Both the position numbers and the translations under genes were made by a program. Below are positions 1 through 11,039 of a DNA stretch of 64,000 bases, piece by piece (within the stretch, counting starts at the first letter, position 1; each line of letters opens with the position of its first letter). Origin of the DNA: Anomaloglossus baeobatrachus. Lineage: Eukaryota > Chordata > Amphibia > Anura > Aromobatidae. Below the pieces are notes generated by a model. It searched no databases, was not told the DNA's origin, and was given only the letters and a program-made list of their open reading frames with translations. Where the stretch lies: NCBI RefSeq assembly GCF_048569485.1, contig NC_134354.1:690230698-690294697 (forward strand), written 5' to 3'.

Positions 1-3000
1 GTAACCATTAAACAGTCCAGGGGTAAGGATTCATCCTTTCCTCAGCCCGGACACAACAAACCCCAACAGAGCAGGAGGCAGTCGTGGTTTCGGTCTTTTC
101 GAGGCTCGGGCAGGTCCCATTTTTCCTCGTCCAATATGGACTCAAAAGGATCAGAGGAGCTCAGATTCTTGGCGGGCTCAGTCACGCCCAAAAAAAGAGA
201 CAGTCTGAAAACCCGCTTCCAAGGCGGCTTCCTCATGACTTGCGGCCTCCTCTCTCCGCATCCTCGGTCGGTAGCAGGCTCACCCGCCTTGGAGATATTT
301 AGCTGCCATAGGTCAATGACCGTTGGGTGTGAGACATTCTGTCTCACGGGTACAGGATAGAGCTCACTTCTCGTCCTCCAACTCGATTCTTCAGAACTTC
401 TCCACCTCCCGGCCGAGCCGCTGCTCTTCTGCAAACAGGGTGCACTCTATAGGCAGAAAGAGTGATGACCCCCGTTCCTCTTCAGGAACAAGGTCATGGT
501 TTTTACCCCAAATTATTTGCGGTGCCTATAAGAACGGGCCGTTCCGTCCCGTTCTGGATCTAAAACTGCTCAGCAAGCTCGTGGACACCAGGCGGTTCCG
601 GATGGAATCCCTCCGCCATGTCATCGCCTCAATGTCCCAAGGAGATTTCCTAGCATCATTAGGCATCAAGGATGCTTATCCACATGTGCCGATTGATCCA
701 GAGCACTAGCGTTTCTACGCTTCGTTATAGGAGACGAACACCTTCTGTTCGTAGCTCTACCTTCCGGCTAGCGACAGTCCCACTGGTCTTCGCCAAGGTC
801 AGGGCAGCAGTAGTCACAGTCCTGCACTCTCAGGGTCACTCTGTGATCCCATATTTAGACGATCTACTTGTCAAGGCACTCTCTTAGGAAACATGCCGAC
901 ACTGCCCGAACGTTGCGCTGGAGACTCTCTAGAGTTTTGGGTGGATCATCAACTTTTTGAAGTCAGATCCGACCCCGACCCTATCGCTAACATATCTAGG
1001 CATGGAGTTTCATACTCTCTCAGCGATAGTGAAGCTTCCGCTAGACAAACAGCATTCACTACGGGCTGCAATCTCTTCTTTAAGAACCAGTCGCACACAT
1101 TGAGACGCCTCATGCACTTCCTACGTAAGATGGTAGCAATGGAGGCAGTTCTTTTCGCGCAGTTTCATCTGCGTCCACTACAATGTGACATTCTCCGCCA
1201 ATGGGACGGGGAGTCGACCTCCCTCAACAGAGTCGTCTTTCTTTCTCAGGCGGCCAAGGAATCTCTACGGTGGTGGCTTCTTCCCACCTCATGGTCAAAA
1301 AGAAGGTCCTTCCTATCCCCATCCTGGGCGATAGTTACGACAGACGCGAGTCTATCAGGGTGGGGAGCAGTTTTTCTCCACCACAGCGCTCAGGGTACGT
1401 GGACTCAGCAAGAGTCCACCCTTCAGATCAATGTTCTTGAACACAGAGCAGTGTATCTTGCCCTACAAACCTTCCAACAGCAGCTGGACAGCAAGCAAAT
1501 CCGACTTCAGTCGGACAACTCCACAGCGGTGGCATACATCAACCACCAAGGAAGAACGCGCAACCGGCAAGCCTTCCAGGAAGTCCGGCAGGTTCTGATG
1601 TGGGTGGAAGACACGGCATCCACCATATCCACAGTTCACATCCCAGGCGTGGAAAACTAGGAAGCTGACTTCCTAAGTCGCCGGGGTGTGGCCGAAAGGG
1701 TATGGTCTCTTCACCCGGACGGGTTTCAGGAGATCTGGCGCCGCTGACAGAGGCCGGACGTCGATCTAATGGCGTCACGGCACAACAACAATGTGCCAGC
1801 TTCATGGCACGGTTTCACAATCATCGAGCTCTGGCGGCAGACGCCTTAGTTCAGCATTGGTCGCAGTTCCAGCTACCTTATGTGCCACCTCTGGCATTGT
1901 TGCCCAGAGTGCTGCGCTAGATCAGGACCGACTGCGGCCGCGCCATCCTCGTCGCTACAGATTGGCCGAGGATGTTGTGGTTCCCGGTTCTGTGGTGCCT
2001 CACGGTAGGCTAACCGGGGGCACTACCAGACCAATCAGACTGGCTGTCTCAAGGGCCATTCTTCCATTTGAATTCTACGGCCCTCAACCTGATGGTGTGG
2101 CATTGAGTCCTGGAACCTAGTGTCGTCAGGATTACCTCAGGACGTGGTTGCCACCATGAGACAGGCTAGCATACCAACGTCCGCCAAGATTGACCACAGG
2201 ACGTGGAAGATATTCTTATCTCGGTGCTCGGCGCAGGGTGTTTCTCCCTGGCCGGTTGCATCGTCTATGTTTCCTTCCTTCCTGCAATCTAGGTTGGAAA
2301 AAGGGTTGTCGCTCAGTTCCCTTTAGGGACAAGTCTCAGCGCTATCTGTATTTTTTCAGAAACGACTTCCTCAGGTACGCACGTTCCTACGGGGAGTTTG
2401 TCATCTCAGCACTCCGTACAAGCGGCCGTTAGAGCCCTGGGATCTGAACAAGGTTCTAATTGCTCTCCAGATGCCGCCTTTCGAGCCTTTGAAAGAGGTC
2501 TCCCTTCCCGCTTTTCTCGGGAAGTGGCCTTCTAGTAACGGTCTCGTCTCTTAGGAGAGTTTCCGAGCTAGCAACGCTCTCATACAAATCTCCCTTCCTG
2601 GTCCTTCACCAGGACAGGGTAGTTCTGCGTCCGATTCCGGAATTTCTCCCTAAGGTGGTATCCCATTTTCATATCAATCAGGATATCACCTCACCTTCTT
2701 TGTGTCCTCGTCCAGTCCATCAATTTCAGAAGGATTTGCATCTGTTGGTTCTGGTGAGAGCACTCAGGTTCTACTTCCCGCATGGCGCTCCTGCGCCACC
2801 CGGATGCACTCTTTGTCCTTGTCGCTGGTCGGCGTAAACAGTCGCAAGCTTCTGAATCCACCCTGGCTCGGGGGATCGAGGAACCAATTCTTGAAACCTA
2901 CAGTTCTATTGGGCTTCTGGTTCTCTCAAGGCTGAAGGCCCATTCTACCAGAGCCGTGGGTGCATCCTGGGCATTACGGCACCAGGCTACGGCTCAGCAG

Positions 3001-3616
3001 GTGTGTCAGGCACCTACCTGATTGAGTCTGCATGCTTTTACCAAGCATTTTCAGGTGCATACCTACGCTTCGGCAGACGCCAGCCTAGGTAGATAAGTCC
3101 TTCAGGCGGCGATTGCCCACCTGTAGGAAAGGGCTGTTTGACGGCCCTATCACGAGGTATTCTTTTACCCACCCAGGGACTGCTTTTGGACGTCCCAATT
3201 GTCTGGGTCTCCCAATTAGGAGCGAAAAAGAAGAAGGGAATTTTGTTTACTTACCGTAAATTCCTTTTCTTCTAGCTCCAATTGGGAGACCCAGCACCCG
3301 CCCTGTTTTCTCGGGGTTTTTCTGTTTTTTCGGGTACACATGTTCATGTGGTATGGTTCAGTTCTCCGATGTTTCCTCGGATTGAATTGGTCTTTAAACC
3401 AGTTATTGGCTTTCCTCCTTCTTGCTTTGGCACTAAAACTGGTGAGCCAGTGATCCCACTGGGGGTGTATAGCCAGAAGGGGAGGGGCCTTACACTTTTA
3501 AGTGTAATACTTTGTGTGGCCTCCGGAGGCAATAGCTATACACCCAATTGTCTGGGTCTCCCAATTGGAGCTAGAAGAAAAGGAATTTACGGTAAGTAAA
3601 CAAAATTCCCTTCTTT
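1..3616 (+). mobile_element. DIRS retroelement copy A (partial, decayed)
   Basis: This is a tyrosine-recombinase retroelement fossil cut by the left window edge. Parts in order are the end of gag (1 to about 240), the RT-RNase H-methyltransferase part (about 240-2120), the tyrosine recombinase part (about 2117-3125), the internal complementary region (about 3194-3294) and the right inverted terminal repeat (about 3414-3616). Recognisable pieces include an RT stretch with PVLDLKLL, an RNase H stretch with TTDASLSGWGAVF, and the recombinase HSTRAVGASWALRH block. It is clearly broken, with well over ten breaks, and is among the oldest copies here together with copy C. If MYG1 continues to the left, copy A lies in its last intron in the sense direction; that is inference. 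Confidence 0.9.
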
Positions 3617-3659
3617 CTAAAGATCCCTTTATCTATGCTAGTGTGTACAGGGACAGTTA

Positions 3660-4494
3660 AGCTGGTGTCACACATAACGACGACGACAACGACGTCGCTG
3701 CTACGTCACCATTTTCTGTGACGTTGCAGCGACGTCCCGTCGCTATCGCTGTGTGTGACATCCAGCAACGACCTGGCCCCTGCTGTGAGGTCGCCGGTCG
3801 TTGCTGAATGTCCAGCTTCATTTTTTGGTCGTCACTCTCCCGCTGTGACACACACATCGCTGTGTGTGACAGCGAGAGAGCGACGAAATGAAGCGATCAG
3901 GAGCCGGCACTGGCAGCTGCGGTAAGCTGTAACCAGCGTAAACATCGGGTAACCAAGGGAAGACCTTTCCCTGGTTACCCGATGTTTACGCTGGTTACCA
4001 GCCTCCGCTCTTGCTGCCAGCGCCGGCTCCTGCACTGTGACATGTGGCTGCAGTACGCATCGGGTAATTAACCCGATGCATACTGTAGCAAGGAGAGCAA
4101 GGAGCCAGCGCTAAGCAGTGCGCGCGGCTCCCTGCTCTCTGCACTGTGACATGTAGCTGCAGCACACATCGGGTTAATTAACCCGATGTGTGCTGCAGGA
4201 GAGCAAGGAGCCAGCGCTAAGCGCGGCTCCCTGCTCTCTGAACTGTGACATGTAGCTGCAGCACACATCGGGTTAATTAACCCGATGTGTGCTGCAGGAG
4301 AGCAAGGAGCCAGCGCTAAGCGCGGCTCCCTGCTCTCTGAACATGTAGCACAGCGACCTTATGATCGCTGCTTCTGCTGTGTTTGACAGCTAAGCAGCGA
4401 TCATAACAGCGACTTACAAGGTCGCTGTTACGTCACCGAAAATGGTGACGTAACAGCGACGTCGTTGTCGCTGTCGTTTAGTGTGACACCAGCT
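3660..4494. repeat. Palindromic TIR element (MITE), TTA-flanked
   Basis: The two ends are inverted copies beginning AGCTGGTGTCACAC, each flanked by TTA (3657-3659 and 4495-4497), as expected of a non-autonomous DNA transposon with a 3-bp target duplication. Both arms carry many CGACGTCGCTG-like words. No transposase is present. A TTA/TWA duplication would fit a PIF/Harbinger origin, but that assignment is inference. Confidence 0.75.
4036..4345. repeat. Tandem array of about 100-bp units, each with a perfect palindrome
   Basis: About three head-to-tail units start near 4036, 4145 and 4244. Each begins TGTGACATGT and carries a dyad centred on GGTTAATTAACC that extends through CCGATGTGTGCTGC. 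The last two units are nearly identical, which suggests recent local amplification inside the MITE. Confidence 0.85.
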
Positions 4495-5002
4495 TTAGGC
4501 TGGGATTAGTAATTTGCATATTGCACCTGACAGGTTCCCTTTAAGTACATCTATCTCCACTACCCTCTTCTTTGATTCACAGCTCTAGATTTATAGAGCT
4601 AAAGAAGAATGGAAATGAATGTAAATGGGAAGGTGCACTTAAAGGTTTGTCCACGTCAAGGGTGCCCCGAGCGTCTATGCTTGTTTGAACAGTCATTCTG
4701 TACTGACAGAGTTCCTAAAAGTTTATTCTAATGTTCCCTTTTTCACAAATGCATTTCTCCTCTGTCTTCGATCTCCCTGCTTTGCCAAGGAGGGTGGGGG
4801 GTGGTTTGTGCTCCTGAAAATTGTCAGTTTAGACTAGTGACCTGGTCACTCCACTGGTCTGAGCTGCCATTTTTCAAGCTGCCTCTTCAACATGGGGGAA
4901 GCATGGGGAGCAGTGCAGCCGATCAGATCCAGCCGGCCCCAGAGCTGCGGGAGCCGTCTGTAAAGAAGAGCCTACATGGGGCGCGCGCTCCATTCTTATG
5001 TA
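4495..5002. other. Gene-free stretch with an old TIR remnant
   Basis: No exon or RNA gene is recognised. A terminal remnant of the TTAA-type family (CTGACAGGTTCCCTTTAA) lies near 4527-4544. The rest is unassigned AT-rich sequence. Confidence 0.5.
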
Positions 5003-5794
5003 AGGCGGCTTTCACACTACGTTTTTTTAACATCCGTCATGAACGTTCTTTTAACACAAAAACGGATCCAGTGCAAATGCGTTTTCATCTCAATGCATTT
5101 GCAATGGACTCGCGTCAACATGCGTTCACCTGCGTTTGCGTGCGTTATAGTAGGGATCCAGCGACTTGCAGTTTTTTTTTTTACTTTTTTCAAAAACACT
5201 ACTTGTAGCGTTTTTGAGCTGCGTCCATATACCGTATTTCACTGGATCCTGACTATACTGCATGCAAACGCATGTGAACGCTGGCATGCTGATACACAGG
5301 ATCCTGCTTGCTCTACGGAGCATGCCCAGAAACCAGCCTGGCATGATCAGTCTCTCTCCCTCTCCCTCTCCCTCTCCCTTTCCCCCCTTTTCCCCCCTTT
5401 TCCCCCCTTTTCCCCCCTTTTCCCCCCTTTTCCCCCCTTTTCCCCCCTTTTCCCCCCTTTTCCCCCCTTTTCCCCCCATCTCCCCCATCTCTCTCCTCTC
5501 TCTCTCCCCCGCCTGAGATCGGCGGACGCTCGTAACCAAGGTAAATATTGATTATCCAAGCAAAGCACTTCGCTTAGTTACCAGCGTCCGCAGCTGTCAG
5601 ATGCCGGCTCCCAGTCTGTCACGTTCAGTTCCCCTCACTGCCGATCACATGACTTCAATGCCCGCCCATAAACTTCAAGTGACAGGATCCTGCAAAAATA
5701 ACACATGCGTTTGCATGCGTCTTTCTTTGTAAAAACAGGATCCACTTTTACAGCAAAAAAAAACATTCATGACGCATGTTAAAAAAACGTAGCC
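5003..5794. repeat. Palindromic TIR element containing a simple-repeat core
   Basis: The left end contains CTACGTTTTTTTAACATCCG and the right end is its imperfect reverse complement (CATGTTAAAAAAACGTAG). The arms share GGATCC-containing words and TGCGTTTGCATGCG-like blocks. No coding sequence; the reading frames through it are artefacts of the simple repeat. Confidence 0.65.
5351..5510. repeat. Microsatellite: (TCTCCC)n, then a 10-bp C6T4 array
   Basis: A short TCTCCC array (about 5351-5380) runs into nearly ten copies of the 10-mer TCCCCCCTTT (about 5381-5477) and then imperfect CT-rich sequence. The minus strand therefore carries evenly spaced G6 runs. Confidence 0.95.
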
Positions 5795-5956
5795 TAACCA
5801 GTCACTCGGAGAGTGCAGGGTGGTTGAGGACCTCAGCATTGAACTTTTACAATGTAAAATTTTAAACATCCCCACGTTCTAGGGAGAAGATTTTTAATAA
5901 GTGGTAAACTGGAAAGTTGGGGGAAGATTGGGTAACCTGTTTCTTTTCTTCCTTAG

Positions 5957-6116
5957 GCTTTCTTTACCAGAGGACTGGCGTGGGCTTCGAGCAGATGACC
6001 TCTCCTCTGTCAGTGGCATTCCTGGTTGTATTTTTGTTCACGCCAGTGGCTTCATTGGTGGAAATGAGACACAGGAAGGAGCTCTGGAAATGGCACGGAA
6101 AGCGCTGACGTCCTAA
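5957..6116 (+). CDS. MYG1: MYG1 exonuclease, terminal coding exon
   Basis: MYG1 is a conserved DHH-type 3'-5' RNA exonuclease found in nucleus and mitochondria. This exon encodes the last 52 residues and a TAA stop (6114-6116). The peptide contains SLPEDWRGLR followed by SGIPGCIFVHASGFIGG and EGALEMARKAL, the conserved C-terminal signature of the family as I recall it from the human protein. A pyrimidine-rich tract ending CCTTAG (5951-5956) gives a good 3' splice site. The exon starts with the last base of a split codon. The protein ends shortly after ARKALTS, so it lacks the short extra tail of the human protein. Upstream exons are not seen; the sequence before it is repeats and copy A, so they should lie left of the window. 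Identification is from memory of the family, without a search. Confidence 0.9.
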
Positions 6117-6240
6117 GGCTGTCGCTTTGTATAAGGCGAGGTTACAGCCGCGTTCATCATGCAGAGCAGGACGTCTGATATTTTGTATTTATACCATGTG
6201 ACATCAGTAAATATTTTTGTATTGAACTCTCTTCTGTAGT
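6117..6240 (+). other. MYG1: MYG1 3' UTR with an AGTAAA poly(A) signal
   Basis: The sequence after the stop is unique and AT-rich. A variant poly(A) signal AGTAAA lies at 6206-6211, followed by a T-rich stretch. There is no AATAAA nearby, so the UTR is inferred to be only about 100 bp. Confidence 0.5.
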
Positions 6241-6472
6241 ACCAATTATTCTTACCCACCCATCTACAGTATGTCAGTGACAGTCTATGTCCAGCCATAT
6301 GTAACCTGAGGCACTCTGCAAACCCACCTTAGGTCCTGAGTTATATTTGCCTTTGTGCGTGGTTTTTTTTTTTTTTTGTTTTGTGGCTTTTTAAAAAGTT
6401 GCAAAGTTTCACTTTATTTCTCCTCTGGAGAGACTTTCTGAACTTAGATTAACCCCTTTATGACCAGACTAT
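6241..6472. other. Short intergenic stretch, no gene
   Basis: Unique-looking sequence with a T15-class run near 6363-6378. Nothing else is supported before copy B starts. Confidence 0.5.
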
Positions 6473-6636
6473 TTCTTCAGCGCTCTATTGGGAGACCCAG
6501 ACGATTGGGGTATAGCTACTGCCCTCCGGAGGCCACACAAAGCACTACACTAAAAAGTGCAAGGCCCCTCCCCTTCTGGCTATACCCCCCCGTGGTATCA
6601 CGGGTACTCCAGTTTTCAAGCTTTGTGCGAAGGAGG
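6473..6636 (+). repeat. Left inverted terminal repeat of DIRS copy B
   Basis: It reads CGCTCTATTGGGAGACCCAG after the TTCTTCAG start and is the inverse of the right end through GCTATACCCC, CCTCCGGAGG, the GGCCCCTCCCCTTCTGG block and CCAGTTTT. The left ITR lacks the extra outer segment that the right ITR carries. Confidence 0.9.
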
Positions 6637-7651
6637 TCAGACATTCCATGCATAGCTCCACAGATTTTAGTCAGCAGTAGCTGCTGACTATTTCGGATGG
6701 AAGAAAAGAGGGCCCATATAGGGTTCCCAGCATGCTCCCTTCTCACCCGTAGATGGTGTTGTAAGGTTGAGGTACCTATTGCTGGTACAGAGGCTGGAGC
6801 CCCACATGCTGTTTTCCTTCCACATCCCCTTGTAGGGCTCTGTGGAAGTGGGATCCTGCCGGCCTCAAAGCTCTGACGCCGGGCTCCATCCACAGACCCA
6901 TAGCACCTGGTGGATGCCGAGCAGGAGTACCATCAGGGACAAGGCCCTGCATCATACAGGTACTCTGTGTCCCCGGCAGGCACAGACACACTCCGGGCTG
7001 GCTGGGTGTTGTAGTGCGCCGGGGACCGTAACGCTAGAGCTAGTGTTCCTACAGTTTAACTGGGGGACTTTTTTCTGTGTTGTGGGAACGCAGCGCCGAC
7101 CCCCGCTGGACCGGCGGCGCTGCTGTGACTTTTAGTTCGCCGGGGACACGCCGACCGCGCTTTTACGGCGGTGGCGTTTATAAATCGAGTCCCCGGCTTT
7201 TGCGGCCTAGGACGCCGGCAGCTCCGATTCGTTCCCGCCCCCACCCTGTCAATCAGGGTAGGGGAGAGACGCTGTTTCACGGCAGCGACGAGGGCTGGAG
7301 CCTGATTTACATGCTCCAGCCCTCTCACTAGGCACAGAGGGAAGCAGGCTTCCCGCTCTTAGTCAGGAACGCCCAGGGCCCGCCCCCCCTCCTCTCTCAG
7401 GACGCCGGCAGCCATTACATGCATGTCTGGCTGGAGGAAGGACGCAAGGCTCTGGGAGACCTGGACTAGGGGGCTTTGGAGATCACACACCCGCTCTTAA
7501 GCGGGCGGTAAGCGGCTTTTCAGCTGGCCCCTCTAGTGCCTCAGTGTGTATTAGTGTACTGTGTCACTGGACATATATATATTTCCTTATTGCTTGCACT
7601 GTGAGGTCGCTTCCTGGCTGTATACCCAGATCGCTCTGAGGAGGCAGCAAC
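6637..7651 (+). other. Leader region of DIRS copy B
   Basis: About 1 kb of GC-rich sequence between the left ITR and gag, with no long frame in gag orientation. It has a conserved counterpart in copies C, E and F. It holds short inverted words such as GCTGGAGCCTGATTTACATGC with GGGCTGGAG/CTCCAGCCC arms near 7290-7323. Promoter or packaging signals are plausible but not identified. Confidence 0.6.
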
Positions 7652-9142
7652 ATGTCATCCACAAAACGCAAGGCTGCCAAGGCTAGGGCTGTGTACACTG
7701 CGTGTGCTGCATGTGGGGCTGCTCTACCAGCAGGCTCCAAGGACCCCCATTGTGTGCAATGCTCAGATCCGGTGCTGCTTCGCCAGCCGGAGTCAGGAGA
7801 GATAGTGACCCAGGCTGAGACGCCTGTAAGTCCTGCCCCGGTGTCAGGGACAGACTTTGCAGTTTTTGCTGATAATATGTCTGTGACTATGGCAAAAATC
7901 CTTGAAACTTTGCAATCCATGCCTGGGGCTCAGTCTATGGACACGGCGAGGTCTCTGTCCTCTAATCCCCCTCAGTTGGATTTAATCCAGACTGCAAGGG
8001 GGTCCCCGGCTTCACAGGCTGAGTATTATGACTCAGATGATAGCCCCAGCCACCCTAAGCGGGCTCGCTGGGAAAGACCCTCAACGTCATCACACTGCTC
8101 AGGGTCTCAGCGTAATCAGTCGCTCTGTGATGCGTCTGATGAGAGTGATCAGGAGTCTTATCCTGGAACCCCTCTCAATCTGGATACCCCGGATGGGGAC
8201 GCCATGGTAAACGAGCTTATCTCAGCCATCAATAGACTGTTGGATATTTCTCCCCCAGCCCCTTCTGCAGAGGAGGCAGCTGCAGAGCAGGAGAAGTTTC
8301 GTTTTCTCTATCCCAAGCGTAAATTAAGTGCTTTCTTGGATCACTCTGACTTCAGAGAATCAATCCAGAAACACGACGCTCATCCAGAAAGGCGTTTCTC
8401 TAAACGTTCTAAGGATACACGTTTTCCTTTCCCCCCTGATGTGGTCAAGCGCTGGACCCAGTGTCCAAAAGTTGACCCCCCGATTTCCAAACTTGCAGCT
8501 AGATCCATAGTTGCAGTGGAGGATGGCGCTTCACTTAAGGATGCCAATGACAGACAGATGGACCTCTGGTTAAAATCTGTCTATGAAGCTATCGGCGCGT
8601 CGTTTGCTCCAGCATTCGCAGCCGTATGGGCACTCCAAGCTATTTCAGCAGGGTTAGCAAAAGTGGATGCTATCTTACATCCAGCGGTGCCGCAAGTGGC
8701 GTCCCTTACCTCGCAGATGTCCGCGTTTGCGTCTTACGCTATCAATGCGGTCCTAGAATCTACCAGCCGCACCTCAATGGCGTCCGCCAATTCGGTAGTT
8801 TTGCGCAGAGCCTTGTGGTTAAAGGACTGGAAAGCAGATGCTGGTTCCAAAAAATGTTTAACCAGCCTGCCTTTATCTAGAGATAGACTGTTTGGCGAGC
8901 CATTGGCTGACATTATTAAACAGTCCAAGGGTAAAGACTCTTCTTTGCCCCAGCCCAGATCAAGCAAACCTCAGCAGAAAAAATGGCAGCAGAGGTTTCA
9001 GTCCTTTCGAGGTTCGGGCAAGACACAATTCTCCTCGTCCAAAGGGACTCAGAGGACGCAAAGAAGCTCAGATTCCTGGCGGGCTCACGCGCGCCCCAAG
9101 AAAGCAAATGGAGGAACCGCTTCCAAAGCGGCTACCTCATGA
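7652..9142 (+). CDS. DIRS copy B, gag-like protein
   Basis: An open frame of 496 residues starting MSSTKRKAAKAR. Near the N terminus it has a cysteine cluster CAACG...PHCVQC (residues about 23-41), followed by a low-complexity acidic and serine-rich region, a conserved block around KVDPPISKLAARSIVAV (middle), a helical region, and a basic C-terminal tail rich in K, R, S and Q. This matches the structural protein position of DIRS elements. Gag homologues occur in copies C to G. The function (RNA binding and particle formation) is inferred from family position. Confidence 0.85.
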   Translation: MSSTKRKAAKARAVYTACAACGAALPAGSKDPHCVQCSDPVLLRQPESGEIVTQAETPVSPAPVSGTDFAVFADNMSVTMAKILETLQSMPGAQSMDTARSLSSNPPQLDLIQTARGSPASQAEYYDSDDSPSHPKRARWERPSTSSHCSGSQRNQSLCDASDESDQESYPGTPLNLDTPDGDAMVNELISAINRLLDISPPAPSAEEAAAEQEKFRFLYPKRKLSAFLDHSDFRESIQKHDAHPERRFSKRSKDTRFPFPPDVVKRWTQCPKVDPPISKLAARSIVAVEDGASLKDANDRQMDLWLKSVYEAIGASFAPAFAAVWALQAISAGLAKVDAILHPAVPQVASLTSQMSAFASYAINAVLESTSRTSMASANSVVLRRALWLKDWKADAGSKKCLTSLPLSRDRLFGEPLADIIKQSKGKDSSLPQPRSSKPQQKKWQQRFQSFRGSGKTQFSSSKGTQRTQRSSDSWRAHARPKKANGGTASKAATS

Positions 9143-11039
9143 CTTCCAGCTTCCCCCCTCCGCATCTCCGGTCGGGGGCAGGCTCTCCCGCTTTTCCGAC
9201 ATTTGGATGTCACAGGTCAAAGACCGGTGGGTGACAGACATTTTGTCTCGCGGGTACAGAATCGAGTTCAGTTCTCGTCCTCCAGCTCGGTTCTTCAGAA
9301 CCTCCCCACATCCAGACCGAGCAGATGCCCTGCTGCAGGCGGTGGACTCCCTAAGAGCGGAAGGAGTAGTGGTTCCTGTACCGCCTCAGGAACAAGGGAG
9401 AGGGTTTTACTCCAATCTCTTTGTGGTTCCAAAAAAGGACGGCTCGTTCCGTCCTGTTCTGGATCTAAAGCTGCTCAACAAACATGTGCACGCCAGGCGG
9501 TTCCGGATGGAAACCCTCCGCTCTGTCGTGGCCTCAATGTCTCAAGGAGACTTCCTTGCCTCAATAGACATCAAAGATGCTTATCTCCACGTGCCAATTG
9601 CTACAGAACATCAACGTTTTCTACGTTTTGTGATAGGAAACGAACATCTTCAGTTCGTAGCTCTGCCATTCGGTCTGGCGACAGCCCCACGGGTTTTCAC
9701 CAAGGTCATGGCGGCAGTGGTAGCGGTCTTGCACTCTCAGGGACACTCGGTGATCCCTTACCTAGACGATCTACTTGTCAAGGCACCCTCTCAAGAGGCA
9801 TGCCAACTCAGTCTACATGCTACACTGGAGACTCTACAGACGTTCGGATGGATCATCAACTTTCCAAAGTCGAATCTGTCTCCGACACAGTCACTAACGT
9901 ATCTTGGCATGGAGTTCCATACTCGAGCAGCGAGAGTGAAGCTTCCGCTGAACAAGCAGCGGTCACTACAGACAGGGGTGCAATCCCTCCTTCAGGGCCA
10001 GTCGCACCCCTTACGGCGCCTCATGCACTTCCTCAGGAAGATGGTGGCAGCCATGGAAGCAGTTCCCTTTGCGCAGTTTCATCTGCGTCCACTTCAATGG
10101 GACATTCTCCGCCAATGGGACGGGAAGTCAACGTCCCTGGACAGGAAAGTCTCTCTTTCCCAGACGGCCAAGGACTCTCTACAATGGTGGCTCCTTCCCA
10201 CCTCATTGTCTCAGGGAAGATCCTTCCTGCCCCCATCCTGGGCAGTGGTCACGACAGATGCGAGTCTGTCAGGGTGGGGAGCAGTGTTTCTCCACCACAG
10301 GGCTCAGGGGACGTGGACTCCGCAGGAGTCCACCCTTCAGATCAATGTTCTGGAAATCAGAGCAGTGTATCTTGCCCTACTAGCCTTCCAGCAGTGGCTG
10401 GAAGGAAGGCAGATCCGAATTCAGTCGGACAACTCCACAGCGGTGGCATACATCAACCACCAAGGGGGGACACGCAGTCGGCAAGCCTTCAAGGAAGTCC
10501 GGCGGATTCTGATGTGGGTGGAAGCCACGGCCTCCACCATATCCGCAGTTCACATCCCCGGCGTAGAAAACTGGGAAGCAGACTTCCTCAGTCGCCAGGG
10601 CATGGACGCAGGGGAATGGTCCCTTCACCCGGACGTGTTTCAGGAAATCTGTCGCCGATGGGGAGTGCCGGACGTCGACCTAATGGCGTCCCGGCACAAC
10701 AACAAGGTCCCGACATTCATGGCGAGGTTGCGCGATCAAAGAGCTCTGGCGGCAGACGCATTGGTTCAAGATTGGTCGCAGTTCCGGCTCCCATACGTCT
10801 TTCCACCTCTGGCACTCTTGCCCAGAGTGTTACGCAAGATCAGATCCGATTGCAGCCGCGTCATACTCGTCGCCCCAGACTGGCCGAGGAGATCGTGGTA
10901 TCCGGATCTGTGGCATCTCACGGTCGGTCGACCGTGGTCACTGCCAGACCGACCAGACTTACTGTCCCAAGGGCCGTTTTTCCATCAGAATTCTGCGGCC
11001 CTGAACCTGACTGTGTGGCCATTGAGTCCTGGATCCTAG
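8892..11039 (+). CDS. DIRS copy B, RT-RNase H-DAM-like methyltransferase
   Basis: An open frame of 715 residues that overlaps the end of gag in another frame. RT motifs in order: VPKKDGSFRPVLDLKLLN, SIDIKDAYLHVP, ALPFGLATAPRVFTKVM, and the catalytic IPYLDDLLV. RNase H follows with TTDASLSGWGAVF, an ALEIRAVYLAL-like acidic segment (VLEIRAVYLAL) and QSDNSTAVAYINHQGG. The C-terminal part has DLMASRHNN and LPYVFPPLALLPRVL, matching the N6-adenine methyltransferase-like domain known to follow RNase H in DIRS elements. All expected domains are present in one frame. The start codon inside gag is the first ATG of the frame and may not be the real initiation point. Confidence 0.92.
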   Translation: MASHWLTLLNSPRVKTLLCPSPDQANLSRKNGSRGFSPFEVRARHNSPRPKGLRGRKEAQIPGGLTRAPRKQMEEPLPKRLPHDFQLPPSASPVGGRLSRFSDIWMSQVKDRWVTDILSRGYRIEFSSRPPARFFRTSPHPDRADALLQAVDSLRAEGVVVPVPPQEQGRGFYSNLFVVPKKDGSFRPVLDLKLLNKHVHARRFRMETLRSVVASMSQGDFLASIDIKDAYLHVPIATEHQRFLRFVIGNEHLQFVALPFGLATAPRVFTKVMAAVVAVLHSQGHSVIPYLDDLLVKAPSQEACQLSLHATLETLQTFGWIINFPKSNLSPTQSLTYLGMEFHTRAARVKLPLNKQRSLQTGVQSLLQGQSHPLRRLMHFLRKMVAAMEAVPFAQFHLRPLQWDILRQWDGKSTSLDRKVSLSQTAKDSLQWWLLPTSLSQGRSFLPPSWAVVTTDASLSGWGAVFLHHRAQGTWTPQESTLQINVLEIRAVYLALLAFQQWLEGRQIRIQSDNSTAVAYINHQGGTRSRQAFKEVRRILMWVEATASTISAVHIPGVENWEADFLSRQGMDAGEWSLHPDVFQEICRRWGVPDVDLMASRHNNKVPTFMARLRDQRALAADALVQDWSQFRLPYVFPPLALLPRVLRKIRSDCSRVILVAPDWPRRSWYPDLWHLTVGRPWSLPDRPDLLSQGPFFHQNSAALNLTVWPLSPGS

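Noticed and set aside
4036-4345. CRISPR-like array
   Set aside because: Repeats are contiguous, about 100 bp long and palindromic, with no spacers or cas genes, and the context is a vertebrate genome.
5126-5568. Lys/Gly/Glu-rich or Pro-rich proteins across 5126-5568
   Set aside because: These are translations of the C6T4 and TCTCCC simple repeats.
9203-11036. Separate protein in the long open frame upstream of the copy B recombinase
   Set aside because: The frame is the out-of-phase shadow of the RT-RNase H-methyltransferase frame; its composition is low in recognisable domains and it only becomes meaningful at the recombinase.
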